From Gammaproteobacteria bacterium (GTDB taxonomy: Bacteria; Pseudomonadota; Gammaproteobacteria; Burkholderiales; Burkholderiaceae_D), in the NCBI GenBank assembly GCA_903970185.1, contig CAJCIC010000018.1, positions 43,389 to 107,388 of the forward strand: a stretch of 64,000 bases of DNA, written 5' to 3'. Within the stretch, counting starts at the first letter, position 1. Every line of letters starts with the position of its first letter. Position numbers and translations under genes: made by a program. Under the pieces are notes generated by a model. The model had not been told where the DNA came from. It ran no database searches and saw only the letters and a list, made by a program, of their open reading frames with translations. Shown here piece by piece: positions 24,985 to 35,969 of this stretch.

Positions 24985-27900
24985 ATGCAGACCGACAGCG
25001 CGCTCGCACCGCCCCGCAAATGGCAGTTCTGGATTGACCGGGGCGGCACCTTTACCGACATCGTCGCCAAACGTCCCGACGGCGTCCTCGTCACCCACAA
25101 GCTGCTCTCGGAGAATCCCGAGCAGTATCGCGACGCCGCGGTCGCGGGCATTCGCCATCTCCTTGGCCTTGCCCCCCGTGCGCTGGTTCCGATCGGGGAG
25201 ATCGGTGCCATCAAGATGGGCACGACAGTGGCCACCAATGCGCTTCTTGAGCGCGAGGGCGAGCCGACCGTGCTGGTCACGACGCGGGGGTTCAGGGATG
25301 CGCTGCGCATCGGCTACCAGAACCGGCCGCGCCTGTTCGATCGCAATATCGTGCTGCCCGAAATGCTCTATAGCCGCGTCATCGAGGTCGACGAGCGCAT
25401 GGGCGCGCACGGCGAGTGCATCGAGGCGCTTGACGAGCACGCGGCAACCGAGGCGCTCGCCTGCGCCTACGCGGCAGGATTTCGATCGCTCGCCATCGTG
25501 CTCATGCACGGCTATCGCTACCCGGCGCACGAGCAAAAGCTCGCAGCGATTGCCAAGAGCGCGGGCTTTTTGCAGATTTCGGTGTCGCACCAGGTCAGCC
25601 CGCTCATGAAGCTGGTCTCGCGCGGCGACACGACGGTGGTCGATGCCTATCTGTCGCCGATCCTGATGCGCTACGTCGAGCAGGTGGCGCTCGAAATCGG
25701 CGCACCGTTATCGCGTGCGCGCAGCGCCTCCGAGTTGCGCCTGATGTTCATGCAGTCCAACGGCGGCCTTACCGACGCCCGAAATTTCAGGGGCAAGGAC
25801 TCGATCCTGTCAGGACCTGCAGGGGGTATCGTTGGCATGGCAAGGACCAGTTCGCTTGCCGGTTTTAACAAGGTGATCGGTTTTGACATGGGCGGCACTT
25901 CGACTGACGTGTCGCACTACGCCGGTGAATTCGAGCGCGTCTTCGAGACCCAGGTCGCCGGTGTGCGCATGCGCGCGCCCATGATGAGCATTCACACCGT
26001 GGCAGCAGGCGGTGGCTCGATTCTGCACTTTGACGGCACGCGTTTTCGTGTCGGGCCAGACTCCGCCGGTGCCAACCCCGGACCGCGCAGCTACCGCCGC
26101 GATGGGCCTCTGACGGTGACCGATTGCAACGTCATGCTTGGCCGCATCCAGCCCGAATTTTTTCCCAAGGTGTTTGGCCCGCATGCAGATCAGCCGCTTG
26201 ATGCGGCTGCCGTCAAGGACGGCTTTGCAGCGCTCGCCCAGAGCATTTTCGAGGCTACCGGTGTCAATCAAAGCCCCGAAGCCATCGCCTCTGGATTCAT
26301 CGAAATCGCCGTGGGCAACATGGCCAACGCGATCAAGCAGATTTCGGTTCAGCGCGGGCACGACGTCACCGAGTATGTGCTTGCGACCTTTGGCGGGGCG
26401 GGCGGCCAGCACGCCTGCCAGGTCGCCGATGCGCTGGGCATGACGCGGGTGTTCGTGCACCCGCTCGCAGGCGTGCTTTCCGCCTACGGCATGGGGCTTG
26501 CCGACCAGAGCGTGATGCGCGAGCGCGCCATCGAGCTGACGCTTGATGCCAACGCGTTAGCCGAGCTCGAAAGCGTGCTCGAGGGCTTAAGCGAGGATGC
26601 GCGGCGCGAACTGATCGATCAGGGTATTCATGCCGATCACGTGCACATCACAAGGCAGGTGCATTTACGCTACCAGGGAACCGACACGGCGCTGACCGTG
26701 CCGTTTGCCGATGTCGCTTGCATGACGGCCGCCTTCGAGGCCGCCTACCGGCGCCGCTACTCGTTCCTGATGCCAGGGCGGGCCTTGATCGTCGAGGCCG
26801 CGCACGTCGAGGCGCGCGGTGCTGCCGAGTCGCCAAGCGAAGCCGACTTTGCAAGGCGCGCCCACCTGCTGCGTGCCGGTGGACTCAAACCGGTGCAAAC
26901 GGTCCTGATGTATCAGGCCCAGAAGTGGCAGCAGACAGATCTCTTTCGCCGCGAACAGATGCGCTCTGGCGATGTCATCCTGGGACCTGCCATCGTCGCC
27001 GAGGCGAACGCGACGACGGTGATCGAAGCAGGCTGGCAGGCCGAAGTGACGAAACTCGATCACATGGTGCTAAGCAGGGTCGTGCCGCTGCAAAAGCGCC
27101 GCGCCATCGGCACCGATGTCGACCCGGTGATGCTCGAGGTCTTCAACAATCTTTTCATGTCGATTGCCGAGCAGATGGGCTTGCGCCTGCAAAACACCGC
27201 GCATTCGGTCAACATCAAGGAGCGGCTGGATTTTTCCTGCGCGCTGTTTGATGCCTCGGGCAACCTGATTGCCAATGCACCGCATATGCCCGTGCACCTG
27301 GGCTCGATGGGGGAGAGCATCAAGGCGGTGATCGACGCCAACGCCAACCGCATGGTGCCCGGCGACGTTTTCATGCTCAACGATCCCTACCACGGCGGCA
27401 CGCACCTGCCCGATGTCACGGTCATCACGCCGGTGTTCTCCGATGACGGCAAGACCATCTGGTTTTACGTCGGCTCGCGCGGACATCACGCCGACATCGG
27501 CGGCACAACGCCAGGATCAATGCCACCCGATTCGACCGTGGTCGAGGAAGAAGGCGTGCTTTTCACCAATGTGCAACTGGTCGACGGCAAGAGCGGCTTG
27601 ATGCGTGAGGAGGCGGTGCGCGAGCTGCTCGGTAGCGCGCGCTATCCGGCGCGAAATATCGAGCAGAATCTGGCCGACATGCGTGCGCAGGTGGCAGCCA
27701 ACCAGAAGGGCGTCGACGAACTCAAGCGCCTGGTTGCCGAGGTCGGGCTTGACGTTGTCAACGCTTACATGCAGCACGTCCAGGACAATGCCGAAGAAGC
27801 CGTGCGGCGCGTCATCACGCGCCTAAACGAGGGCAGTTTCACCTACCGTCTTGACAATGGCGCGGTGATCCAGGTTGCGATCAGGCTTGATCGCGAGCGG

Positions 27901-28659
27901 CGCGAGGCGACGATCGATTTCAGCGGCACTTCGCCGCAGCAGACGAATAACTTCAATGCGCCTTCGGCGATTTGCATGGCCGCCGTGCTCTACGTCTTCA
28001 GAACCCTGGTTGACGACGATATCCCGCTTAATGCCGGCTGCCTCAAGCCGCTCAAAGTCATCATCCCGAAGGGCTCGATGCTCGCGCCCGAGTATCCCGC
28101 CTCGGTGGTCTCGGGCAACGTCGAGACGTCAAGCTGCGTGACCAATGCGCTCTATGGCGCTTTGGGCCTGCTGGCCTCAAGCCAGGGCACGATGAACAAC
28201 TTCACCTTTGGCAACGCGCGCTATCAATACTACGAGACCATCTCTGGCGGCTCTGGCGCGGGCCCGGGCTTTTGCGGCTGCGACGTCGTGCAAACGCACA
28301 TGACCAACTCGCGCCTGACCGATCCCGAGGTGCTCGAATTTCGCTACCCGGTGCGCGTTGACACCTTCGAGATCCGTCCCGATTCAGGCGGCGAGGGGAA
28401 ATGGAAAGGCGGCAACGGTGCGATAAGACGCATCCGCTTTCTCGAGGCCATGACGGCCTCGATTCTGTCCAACAACCGCACCTTGGGACCTTTTGGCATG
28501 GCAGGTGGCGCAGCGGGGGCGCTCGGCCGCAATACCGTGGTCCGCGCCAACGGGCAGATCGAGCCGATCGCCCACGTCGGCAGCGCGCAGATGCAAGCCG
28601 GCGACGTCTTCGTCATCGAGACCCCTGGCGGTGGCGGCTGGGGCGCACCGACGCTGTAA
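24985..28659 (+). CDS. fused hydantoinase A/B protein (5-oxoprolinase type)
   Basis: The 1224-residue enzyme joins a HyuA half (about 1-690) and a HyuB half (about 700-1224), as in ATP-dependent 5-oxoprolinase. The A half has [19 protein letters not shown] and the ATPase-like [14 protein letters not shown]; the B half has [31 protein letters not shown] and [15 protein letters not shown]. Such enzymes open lactam or hydantoin rings using ATP. AGAAGG lies eight bases before the ATG at 24985. It is divergent from the LIV importer operon, which suggests uptake and ring opening of one substrate. Exact substrate unknown (oxoproline, hydantoin or another lactam). Confidence 0.95.
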   Translation: MQTDSALAPPRKWQFWIDRGGTFTDIVAKRPDGVLVTHKLLSENPEQYRDAAVAGIRHLLGLAPRALVPIGEIGAIKMGTTVATNALLEREGEPTVLVTTRGFRDALRIGYQNRPRLFDRNIVLPEMLYSRVIEVDERMGAHGECIEALDEHAATEALACAYAAGFRSLAIVLMHGYRYPAHEQKLAAIAKSAGFLQISVSHQVSPLMKLVSRGDTTVVDAYLSPILMRYVEQVALEIGAPLSRARSASELRLMFMQSNGGLTDARNFRGKDSILSGPAGGIVGMARTSSLAGFNKVIGFDMGGTSTDVSHYAGEFERVFETQVAGVRMRAPMMSIHTVAAGGGSILHFDGTRFRVGPDSAGANPGPRSYRRDGPLTVTDCNVMLGRIQPEFFPKVFGPHADQPLDAAAVKDGFAALAQSIFEATGVNQSPEAIASGFIEIAVGNMANAIKQISVQRGHDVTEYVLATFGGAGGQHACQVADALGMTRVFVHPLAGVLSAYGMGLADQSVMRERAIELTLDANALAELESVLEGLSEDARRELIDQGIHADHVHITRQVHLRYQGTDTALTVPFADVACMTAAFEAAYRRRYSFLMPGRALIVEAAHVEARGAAESPSEADFARRAHLLRAGGLKPVQTVLMYQAQKWQQTDLFRREQMRSGDVILGPAIVAEANATTVIEAGWQAEVTKLDHMVLSRVVPLQKRRAIGTDVDPVMLEVFNNLFMSIAEQMGLRLQNTAHSVNIKERLDFSCALFDASGNLIANAPHMPVHLGSMGESIKAVIDANANRMVPGDVFMLNDPYHGGTHLPDVTVITPVFSDDGKTIWFYVGSRGHHADIGGTTPGSMPPDSTVVEEEGVLFTNVQLVDGKSGLMREEAVRELLGSARYPARNIEQNLADMRAQVAANQKGVDELKRLVAEVGLDVVNAYMQHVQDNAEEAVRRVITRLNEGSFTYRLDNGAVIQVAIRLDRERREATIDFSGTSPQQTNNFNAPSAICMAAVLYVFRTLVDDDIPLNAGCLKPLKVIIPKGSMLAPEYPASVVSGNVETSSCVTNALYGALGLLASSQGTMNNFTFGNARYQYYETISGGSGAGPGFCGCDVVQTHMTNSRLTDPEVLEFRYPVRVDTFEIRPDSGGEGKWKGGNGAIRRIRFLEAMTASILSNNRTLGPFGMAGGAAGALGRNTVVRANGQIEPIAHVGSAQMQAGDVFVIETPGGGGWGAPTL

Positions 28660-28778
28660 ACTGGGACGCCTTGCTGCGCTTTTCGGGTCTCGCCGTGGGC
28701 ATGCCAATTGCAGGGCAGCCCTACGTCTTCTAACCGTCCTTGCCCGTGCCGACGTCCCGGGTCCACGGCTCGCGCTTC

Positions 28779-30890
28779 ATGCCCAATTCGGATCTCTTTG
28801 ACGATGCTTCTGTGACGCCGGCAAAAGCGCGAAGGCCCGTCTACCGCCATCCGGCGCTGGTCACGCTTTACGTGCTCATCGTGGTGCTGGCACTGTTTCT
28901 CGCCCTGTTTGACTGGAACTGGCTGCGCGCGCCGCTTGAGCGCTATGTCACGAGCAAGACCCAGCGTGAGTTCCGCATTTCAGATCTCAAGGTCAGGCTT
29001 GGCCTCACCCCTGTCATCACCATGCGCGATGTCTACATCGCCAATGCACCCTGGTCGGATGTCGAGCCGATGGCCGACGTCAAGACCCTGCGCTTTTCGG
29101 TTTCCTTGCGCGATCTGTGGCAGGGTCGCGTGCTGATCCCTGAAGTGGACGTCGCCGATGGACAGACGCTTCTTGAGCGCACGGCCGACGGCCGCAAGAA
29201 CTGGCTCTTCTCCGACCCCAACGACCATTCGCCCAGTCGCCTGAAGATTTCGGCCCTGCATGCCGAGCGCTTCACGCTGCGCTATCGCGATCCCGCCGCA
29301 AGGCTTGATGTCCGGGCGACTGCAAACGATATTTCAGCGCCCGGAAAACTGGCAAGCAGCGATGCCAAATTCACGACCCGCATCGGATTTCAAGGCACCT
29401 ACAAGGACGCTCCGTTTGGCGGCGAGGCCCTGACCGCCAATCTCATCACTTTCGAGGAATCCGACAAGCCGTTTCCGCTGATTGCCCACATCGACGCCGG
29501 CAAGACCTCGGTCGATCTCAATGGCACGATCTCGGACGTGGTCGAGCTCAAGGCGATCGATGCCGATCTGCGCATCAAGGGCTCGACGCTTGCCAACATT
29601 TATCCCTATCTGCTCTTGCCGCTGCCGGCGTCACCGCCCTATGAGATCGATGGCCGGCTTGATTTTCGGGGCAGCCAGTACCGCTACGGCGAGTTCCACG
29701 GGCATATTGGCGAGACCGACCTTAAAGGCGATGCCAGCTACACGTCGAAGGAGCCGCGGCCGCTGTTGCAGATCAAGATTGCGAGCAAGCTTTTGAACAT
29801 GGCCGATCTCGGTCCGCTGATCGGTGTCGAGACGCAGTCCGGCAGCGGCAAGCCGGCCCCATCAGCTGCCCTTGGCACGCGCGAGACGGCGCGAGGGGCG
29901 GTGCATGCAACCAATGCGAACAAGGCCAACCCGGTCAATAATGACCGTATCCTGCCGAGCGGCAAGATCAATCCGGAGAAGCTGCGCGTCATCGATGCCA
30001 AGGTCAGCCTGGTTGCCGATCGGCTCAAGGCCGGCGTTGACCTGCCGCTTGACAGCATGAGCGTCAATCTCGACTTGCAAGACGGCGTTCTCAAGCTTGA
30101 CCCGGTCGATATCGGCTTTGCCCAGGGCCATATCATCGGACACATCGAGCTCAACGGGCAGCAGCAGCCCATCGCCGCGCGCGCCGATATCGAGGCGAGG
30201 GGCCTTAGCCTCGAAAAAATACTGCCGAAGAGCCAGCGCATCTCGCCAAGCGAAGGCCGCCTTGCGGCGAGCATCAAGATTTCCGGGCGCGGCGATTCGA
30301 TCTCTGATGTCCTTGCCAAGGGCAATGGCGACATGCGCACGGTGGTCTCGGGCGGTCAGATCTCCAATCTCGCCGATGCCGCGGTCGGTCTGAATGGCGG
30401 CAAGGTCCTGCGCCTGCTTGCCACCGGCGACCAGGATATTCCCCTGCGCTGCGCGGTTGTCGACGTCGCGGTGGCAGGAGGGATCGGCCACACGCGCAGC
30501 TTTCTGATTGATACCGAGCAGACTGAAATCAAGGGCGAAGGCAGCGTCAATTTCGCCGACGAGTATTTCGATTTCACGCTCCATCCGGAGCCCAAGCATC
30601 CAGACATCTTGTCGCTGCGCTCGCCGATTCACGTGTTTGGTCCGTTCACGCATCCCGACTACAGCATCGACAAGACCGCCCTTGCCGAGCGTGCCGGAGC
30701 CACGATCCTGCTTGGCGTTTTGAATCCGCTTGCGGCGCTATTGCCGCTGCTTGAGACGGGTCCGGGCAACAACGCCGATTGCCAGGCGCTTTTGGCCAGC
30801 AACAGGATCGCCGATACGCGCGGGCCGACGATGACAGGCAAGGCCGCGCCAAGCCCTGCAGCGCCGGTTGTGCCCCCCGCCAAGAAATGA
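28779..30890 (+). CDS. AsmA-family inner-membrane-anchored protein
   Basis: The product is 703 residues from the ATG at 28779. One N-terminal transmembrane helix (LVTLYVLIVVLALFLALFDWNWLRAPLERYV) leads into a long periplasmic beta-rich part with FRISDLKVRLGLTPVITMRDVYIAN and a C-terminal DxxFxFTLHPEPKHPDILSLRSPIHVFGPFTHPDYSID, both typical of AsmA/TamB-like lipid-transport proteins. A TTG at 28740 would add 13 residues. The ending overlaps the YihY gene start by four bases, so the two envelope proteins are co-expressed. Confidence 0.92.
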   Translation: MPNSDLFDDASVTPAKARRPVYRHPALVTLYVLIVVLALFLALFDWNWLRAPLERYVTSKTQREFRISDLKVRLGLTPVITMRDVYIANAPWSDVEPMADVKTLRFSVSLRDLWQGRVLIPEVDVADGQTLLERTADGRKNWLFSDPNDHSPSRLKISALHAERFTLRYRDPAARLDVRATANDISAPGKLASSDAKFTTRIGFQGTYKDAPFGGEALTANLITFEESDKPFPLIAHIDAGKTSVDLNGTISDVVELKAIDADLRIKGSTLANIYPYLLLPLPASPPYEIDGRLDFRGSQYRYGEFHGHIGETDLKGDASYTSKEPRPLLQIKIASKLLNMADLGPLIGVETQSGSGKPAPSAALGTRETARGAVHATNANKANPVNNDRILPSGKINPEKLRVIDAKVSLVADRLKAGVDLPLDSMSVNLDLQDGVLKLDPVDIGFAQGHIIGHIELNGQQQPIAARADIEARGLSLEKILPKSQRISPSEGRLAASIKISGRGDSISDVLAKGNGDMRTVVSGGQISNLADAAVGLNGGKVLRLLATGDQDIPLRCAVVDVAVAGGIGHTRSFLIDTEQTEIKGEGSVNFADEYFDFTLHPEPKHPDILSLRSPIHVFGPFTHPDYSIDKTALAERAGATILLGVLNPLAALLPLLETGPGNNADCQALLASNRIADTRGPTMTGKAAPSPAAPVVPPAKK

Positions 30891-31954
30891 CCGAACCCGC
30901 GCCCGAGTCCAGCGCCCTGGAGGCGACGGGCCAGGTGCCCGTGCCCGAGGTGCCAGAGTCCGCGGCGCCAGCGCGCGCAGGCGATGCGGCCGTGAGTTTT
31001 TTCGCGCTCAAGCACATCGCCGTCAATGCCGCCAAGAGCTGGGTCGATCACCGTGCCTCAAGCCGCGGTGCCGCGCTGGCCCTGTATTCGCTGTTTTCGC
31101 TCGCGCCCACGCTGTTGCTGGTGACGCGCTTCGCGCGCCTTTTCTTTGGCGAGAATTCCGTGCGCGCAGAAATCATGGCGCAAGCGCGCACGCTGGTGGG
31201 CGATCAGGGCGCAGCCGTCGTGCTGTCGCTGCTTGCCAAAGGCGAGCAGCACGCGCAAAGCGGCATCGCCACCTGGGTCTCGTTTGGCGTCGTGCTGGCG
31301 AGCGCCACCACCGCCTTTGCCGAACTCAAGGACACCTTGGACGAGCTTTGGCAATTGCCCCCGCGCGTGGGCAACAGCATCTGGATCTGGGTGCACGAAC
31401 GCTTCATCTCGATTGGCGTCTTGCTGGTGCTGGCCTTGATGCTCTTGTTCTCGCTCGTGGCAAGCGCAGTGCTGGCTTCCATCGACAAGCTCTTGGGCGC
31501 CGAATTTGCCCAGAGCGTGACGATCGAGGCTGCGACGATTGCTTCCGAGGTCTTCGGATTTGCCGTCCTCGTCGCGCTCTTCGCTTCGATCTACAAGCTC
31601 TTGCCCAATACGCAGATTCGCTGGCTCGATGTCTTTCCCGGTGCCCTGCTGACTGCGTTGCTGTTCACGATTGGCAAGGCCTTGATTGGCTACTACCTCG
31701 GCCATGGCGGTGTCAGCAGCGGCTTTGGCGCGGCGGGATCGTTCGTGGCCCTGATCCTTTGGGTGTATTACTCGGCGCAGATCTTTCTCTATGGCGCGCT
31801 ACTGACCTATGAGTGGACCTTCATCCTCGGCAGCCGCCGTTCGCGCGTGCGCCAGAAGGCACGCCTTGAGTATGTTGAGGTGGCGGCAAGCGCCGATGAC
31901 CTCAAGGCAAGCGGCATGGACGGCAACGAGGCTCAGGGGGGCGAGAGCGACTGA
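30887..31954 (+). CDS. YihY/UPF0761-family membrane protein
   Basis: This 355-residue protein has the YihY (formerly RNase BN) family pattern with six hydrophobic segments: SRGAALALYSLFSLAPTLLLV near residue 60, FAELKDTLDELWQLP, and GSFVALILWVYYSAQIFLYGALLTYEW near residue 290. Its physiological role is not established in the family; the nuclease assignment was withdrawn. The ATG at 30887 lies in ATGA with the stop of the AsmA-like gene. It ends 22 bases inside the convergent yjbGH gene (overlap 31933-31954). Confidence 0.93.
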   Translation: MTEPAPESSALEATGQVPVPEVPESAAPARAGDAAVSFFALKHIAVNAAKSWVDHRASSRGAALALYSLFSLAPTLLLVTRFARLFFGENSVRAEIMAQARTLVGDQGAAVVLSLLAKGEQHAQSGIATWVSFGVVLASATTAFAELKDTLDELWQLPPRVGNSIWIWVHERFISIGVLLVLALMLLFSLVASAVLASIDKLLGAEFAQSVTIEAATIASEVFGFAVLVALFASIYKLLPNTQIRWLDVFPGALLTALLFTIGKALIGYYLGHGGVSSGFGAAGSFVALILWVYYSAQIFLYGALLTYEWTFILGSRRSRVRQKARLEYVEVAASADDLKASGMDGNEAQGGESD

Positions 31955-34900
31955 CCCGTGACGTCGGTCGGTGGCGGCCCATACTCAAGCAGATCCGCAT
32001 CGCGCAGGCGCGTCTGGTCATACAGCGGATACTGGCGATCGAGCATCTGGCCGCCATCGCGGATCAGGGGAACCCAGCGCAGTGGCGCGACATCCGGGCT
32101 TGTGCGCGCTAGGATCGCATCAAAAGGCACGGTCAGATAGATGCCCTTGTCGAAGCTGCCTTCGCCAAAGGTTGCGGCAGAAACGTTGGTCTTGGTTGCG
32201 AAGACGCCCAGAATCACGCCGTTGCGAAACGTGCGCGAGATGTCAAGCGTTGCGCCGCGATCGCCTGCGAGGTACTGGCCAACGGAGAGCTTGGCGAGCA
32301 GCTGGGCGATGCCGGTTTGCCAGTAGAGGGTCATGAAACCGGTCGTGACGTGATAGGGCATGACGCCAAAATCCTGCTTGAACGCGCGCTGCTTGACCTC
32401 GTTGATGTCAAGGCCCAGTGCCAGCGCACTGGCCTCGGGCCGATACAGGTATTCAGCGCCCACACCGGCAAACATCGATTCTAGATAGCCAGCGTAAAGC
32501 GAATAGAAGCTGTCGCTGCCCAAAGCTCCGATATGCGTGATCTGCAGATCAGGCATGGTCAGGCGCGAGGCCTCGAGATACTCGCGAATGTCGGTGCGCA
32601 CGCGCGGCAGGTTGCTTGGCGCGTCGTAATTGAAGCCGCTGTAATTGTCGAGCACGCGCAAGTTCAGCGTTCCCGCAAACCAGGTGTGGGCATCGACATG
32701 CAATTCGCCGTTGACGGCAAAGCCCAGCTGGTAGAGCAGGATGCTGTTGGGCCCGCCCACGCTTTGCTGATACGAAAGGCCGGCGCCGCCGCTCACAAGG
32801 CGCTCGTCACTGGCGTATTCAGGCGCCTGCTCCCGATCCGCTGCCTTGGGGGCCATGACGATGATCGCCTGTCGCTTCTGGCTGGGTGCGACGAAGCTTC
32901 CGTGCTCTGCAACCCAGTAATCGCGAAAAACCAGCAGCTCGGTCATTGGCGTGCCGCGCACGACAAAGACGAGACGGAAGCGATCGAAGTTCGCCGGGGC
33001 GTCGCGGTGCAGCACGGCCAGGGCGCGATCGACGAGGCCGCGCCAGTAGATGGCGTCGGCGTTGGCAAAGACCACGCGCAAGTCACGTCCTTGAGGCCGG
33101 ATCTCGGCGACGCGCCAGCCGGTTTGAACGGCGATGTCACGCGCCGTGTTGCCCCAGTTGACGACGGCATTGCTGGCCATGACGGCGGCGTGCGGCGGAT
33201 CAAGCACGGGAACGGCCGTCTTGGCGTCAGTGCCTGAAACAGCCGCTCCGGCAATGGCAAGCGCCGCTGGGGGTTGCGCGGCGGGGTCGGGCAAAATACG
33301 AGCGGAGGACTCGACAGGTGCGACATCGCTTGGCACCTGGGCGAAGACATAAGGCGGCCGCGTGGTGGCAATCGGGACTGGTGCCGGATCGGCGAGCTTG
33401 GGCACGCTCAAGCGATCGAGCGGCGTGTGCAGTGAAAAACTGAACATCGCGGTATTGCCGCGCTCGATACCCACGGTGACATCGACGAACTGCGAGTAGT
33501 GATAGACAAGACCGAGATTGAAGGGCGACGAATCACGCAGCACGGTATTGAAGGCCTCGTGGCGGTAGTTGTTGCCATCGAGTTCGACTTTCACGCTCAG
33601 GGGCTGCCACGGCGTTTGCCATTCGACGCCGCCAAAAGGCGCCGTGCGTCCGTGAAAGTAGCTGCGAAACGACAGTTCGCCCGAACTCGCTGAAGTCTCG
33701 CGGGTAGAAAATGATGACGAGAAAATGTCGAGCGGGTTGCCAAGGTCGCCGCGTGCGCCGACATTGCCCCAGCCCAGGCCCAGCGTGAAGTCGATATCGC
33801 CAAAGCGTTTCGAGCCGACCAGGTACTCCCCGGAAAAAAGTCCCGTGCCGCCGATGTCGCGCAGGCCGACGGCGAGCGCTGGCAGATGCTCGGTCTCTTG
33901 CAAGAGGCGCACCTTGACGTCGACCGACTTGTCCTTGTAGGACTGCGTATTGCCAGGCTCGACGCCATACAGTTGGTTGCTAAGGCCGCTATAGCGAAAG
34001 CCCGCCTCCAGCCAGTCAAGCGGCTGAAAAATGAAGTTGGCTCGCGAATACGGCGCAACGCGGCTGTAGCTGACATCGACATCGCCTGCGTCGCGCATGC
34101 GCGCGCTTGGCATTTGCAAAAGTCCGATCACGCCCCAGTCGCTCGCGCTGATCTGAGGCGTTCGCGGTGGCGCAGCCAGGATCGCACTGCTTGTGATGTA
34201 CACGGCACCGGGCAGGGCGCCATCGAAGGTGTCAGGCGCCGGGCCTTGCGTGGCCAGAAACGCCGCAATGCGCACCGACAGCGAATCGCTAAAGCCACTT
34301 GCGCTTGCTGGCGCAAACAGCCACGCCCCGGGACCCGGCTCGTCCTGGGTTTCTGGCTGCCAGGCGGCAACCGAGACGCGATCGATGCGAGCATCGGGCT
34401 GGGCAATATAGGCCCGTTCGACCAAAAGCGCATCAAGCCCGAGGCAGGACGCAAGATAGTCGCGGGCATAAAGGCCGGCGACATGCGGCACGACGCAGCG
34501 CGGGCCTGCCTCGGTGACGATGGTGATCTGGCTTGGCCGCGCCGGCACGACGACGGTGTCGCCCGCAGTCAGGATTGGATCGCTCTCCGGGTGCACCTGC
34601 AGCCAGTGCGCATCCACCAGCGGCACGGCGACGCGTCCGGTGATCGGCAGGCTTTCGAGCCAGTGGGACAAGGCCATGCGCTGGTCCTTGGGCGTGTGCG
34701 TGGCCACGGGGGCATTGACGAGATAGAGCAAAAGCGCCGAGCGTTCGGCTGCTTGTGCCGGCTTTTCTGCGGCGACGCGATAGGACGTGCCGGCGAGAAA
34801 CGCGCCTGCCGCCGCGGGATGCGCAATCAGCCAATCGGAGAGGCGCTGGCCTTTGGCCAGGCGCATGCCCGCAGGCGTCGTCGCGGCTTCGCTTTTCTCA

Positions 34901-34977
34901 TCGGCGATTGCAGCCGAGACGAGCGCGAAGGCAAGTGCAAGGACCGCCACAAGCGGGAAGGCCTGGCGCAGTTTCAA
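31933..34977 (-). CDS. fusion of GfcC/YjbG-like domain and YjbH outer-membrane protein
   Basis: Taking the TTG at 34977 as start gives 1014 residues with a fine signal peptide (KLRQAFPLVAVLALAFALVSAAIA). Residues about 40-230 resemble GfcC/YjbG (capsule biosynthesis, SLBB-like VVPARPSQITIVTEAG), and about 260-1010 match YjbH: WGVIGLLQMPSARM...VSYSRVAPYSRANFIFQPLDWLEAGFRY and a C-terminal FDKGIYLTVPFDAI...PLIRDGGQMLDRQYPLYDQT. YjbH is a predicted outer-membrane beta-barrel for exopolysaccharide. In E. coli YjbG and YjbH are separate. The TTG overlaps the yjbF TGA (TTGA). The ATG-less upstream extension to 35040 would spoil the signal peptide. Confidence 0.88.
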   Translation of the reverse strand: MKLRQAFPLVAVLALAFALVSAAIADEKSEAATTPAGMRLAKGQRLSDWLIAHPAAAGAFLAGTSYRVAAEKPAQAAERSALLLYLVNAPVATHTPKDQRMALSHWLESLPITGRVAVPLVDAHWLQVHPESDPILTAGDTVVVPARPSQITIVTEAGPRCVVPHVAGLYARDYLASCLGLDALLVERAYIAQPDARIDRVSVAAWQPETQDEPGPGAWLFAPASASGFSDSLSVRIAAFLATQGPAPDTFDGALPGAVYITSSAILAAPPRTPQISASDWGVIGLLQMPSARMRDAGDVDVSYSRVAPYSRANFIFQPLDWLEAGFRYSGLSNQLYGVEPGNTQSYKDKSVDVKVRLLQETEHLPALAVGLRDIGGTGLFSGEYLVGSKRFGDIDFTLGLGWGNVGARGDLGNPLDIFSSSFSTRETSASSGELSFRSYFHGRTAPFGGVEWQTPWQPLSVKVELDGNNYRHEAFNTVLRDSSPFNLGLVYHYSQFVDVTVGIERGNTAMFSFSLHTPLDRLSVPKLADPAPVPIATTRPPYVFAQVPSDVAPVESSARILPDPAAQPPAALAIAGAAVSGTDAKTAVPVLDPPHAAVMASNAVVNWGNTARDIAVQTGWRVAEIRPQGRDLRVVFANADAIYWRGLVDRALAVLHRDAPANFDRFRLVFVVRGTPMTELLVFRDYWVAEHGSFVAPSQKRQAIIVMAPKAADREQAPEYASDERLVSGGAGLSYQQSVGGPNSILLYQLGFAVNGELHVDAHTWFAGTLNLRVLDNYSGFNYDAPSNLPRVRTDIREYLEASRLTMPDLQITHIGALGSDSFYSLYAGYLESMFAGVGAEYLYRPEASALALGLDINEVKQRAFKQDFGVMPYHVTTGFMTLYWQTGIAQLLAKLSVGQYLAGDRGATLDISRTFRNGVILGVFATKTNVSAATFGEGSFDKGIYLTVPFDAILARTSPDVAPLRWVPLIRDGGQMLDRQYPLYDQTRLRDADLLEYGPPPTDVTGQSLSPP

Positions 34978-35660
34978 GGTGCCGCCCGGCTGGCTGGCGG
35001 CCAGAGCTGCCAGGTCAGGCAGTTCTCGCCATCGAGGCACTGCTCGCCATAGACCGCAGTGCCGCTCGCATCGAGCGCGATTTTCGCTGGTGGAAGATCG
35101 CTTGTGACTGCGTCGTACCAGCGCAGCGCCGTGGCGTCGAGTCCTTGCAATTGCCCTTCCTTGCTGGCGCCGTCGCGAATGGCAACCGTGTCGATCAAGT
35201 CATAGCGTTCGCCGGGCGCGACGTCGCGGTGGCGCGTGAACGCGACATCGCCATTTGAAACTGGCGGATTGGCGCTTAAGGAGACGCTGCGCCAGCTCAC
35301 CGGTGCCCCGACGAAGCCGAGCAGCTGGCCGCGTTGCAGTCTGAGGACTTCGCGGCCCGGACCGTAGTACACCTGGATCGGGCCGTTTTGATCCGCATCG
35401 ATGAAAGCGAGCGCAAAAAGCGCGACGGCACCGTTGAGTGTGACGCGCAGATAACCGATGTCTGGCACCAGCTCGGCTCGATCGACAGGACTTCCGGGCA
35501 CGACCGCAAGCCGAAGTGTTGCCGTCATGGCGTTGGTGGCTGGCGTCTCGAGTGTGTCACAGCCGGCCAGAAGGCCGATGGCAAGCGCAGCGCCGAGAAA
35601 GCCGATCGGCGTTCTCGCCAGGGCTTCGTGAACGGCCGCAAGAAGGCGGCGGCGCTGCAT
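34974..35660 (-). CDS. yjbF: YjbF/GfcB-family outer-membrane lipoprotein
   Basis: The 228-residue product has a long leader ending in the lipobox LLAGC (Cys at about residue 34), so it should be lipidated and sorted to the outer membrane. The mature part shows the YjbF pattern: LVPDIGYLRVTLNGAVALFALAFID, LRLQRGQLLGFVGAP and the final CLTWQLWPP. The genes yjbE-yjbF-yjbGH form the exopolysaccharide secretion set. The ATG at 35660 is chosen because it gives a normal leader; a GTG at 35723 is possible. Its TGA overlaps the start of yjbGH. Confidence 0.88.
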   Translation of the reverse strand: MQRRRLLAAVHEALARTPIGFLGAALAIGLLAGCDTLETPATNAMTATLRLAVVPGSPVDRAELVPDIGYLRVTLNGAVALFALAFIDADQNGPIQVYYGPGREVLRLQRGQLLGFVGAPVSWRSVSLSANPPVSNGDVAFTRHRDVAPGERYDLIDTVAIRDGASKEGQLQGLDATALRWYDAVTSDLPPAKIALDASGTAVYGEQCLDGENCLTWQLWPPASRAAP

Positions 35661-35969
35661 CAATCCGGGCCGCCCATGACGACTCGGAGGGTATTTGCGC
35701 GCCGATATGGACTCGTGCGCCACGAAAAAGCCGCGCCGATCGAACTCTCCCTGAAAGCGCCGTCAGGCGGCGCTGTGGTCCGGCGTTACAGCGCCGGTAT
35801 GGCTTTAGTTACCGCGTCGTGCCGGTCGTGCCGCTTGCGCCGCCATTGCCGCCATGTGATGCCGAATGACTTCCAGAGGCTGCCCCCGTACGGGTTTAAT
35901 CATTTTCACAGCGGGCCTCGGCTCTTCGTGTCGGGCAGGTTGAAGCACTCCTCGAAAACGAGGCGCGTC
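35661..35969 (-). other. yjbE-yjbF spacer with a stem-loop
   Basis: In this 309-base gap AGCGCCG (35756-35762) pairs with CGGCGCT (35768-35774) around a five-base loop. No T tract follows. It could attenuate or stabilise the transcript so that yjbE is made in excess over yjbF-yjbGH. Nothing else is recognisable. Confidence 0.4.
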
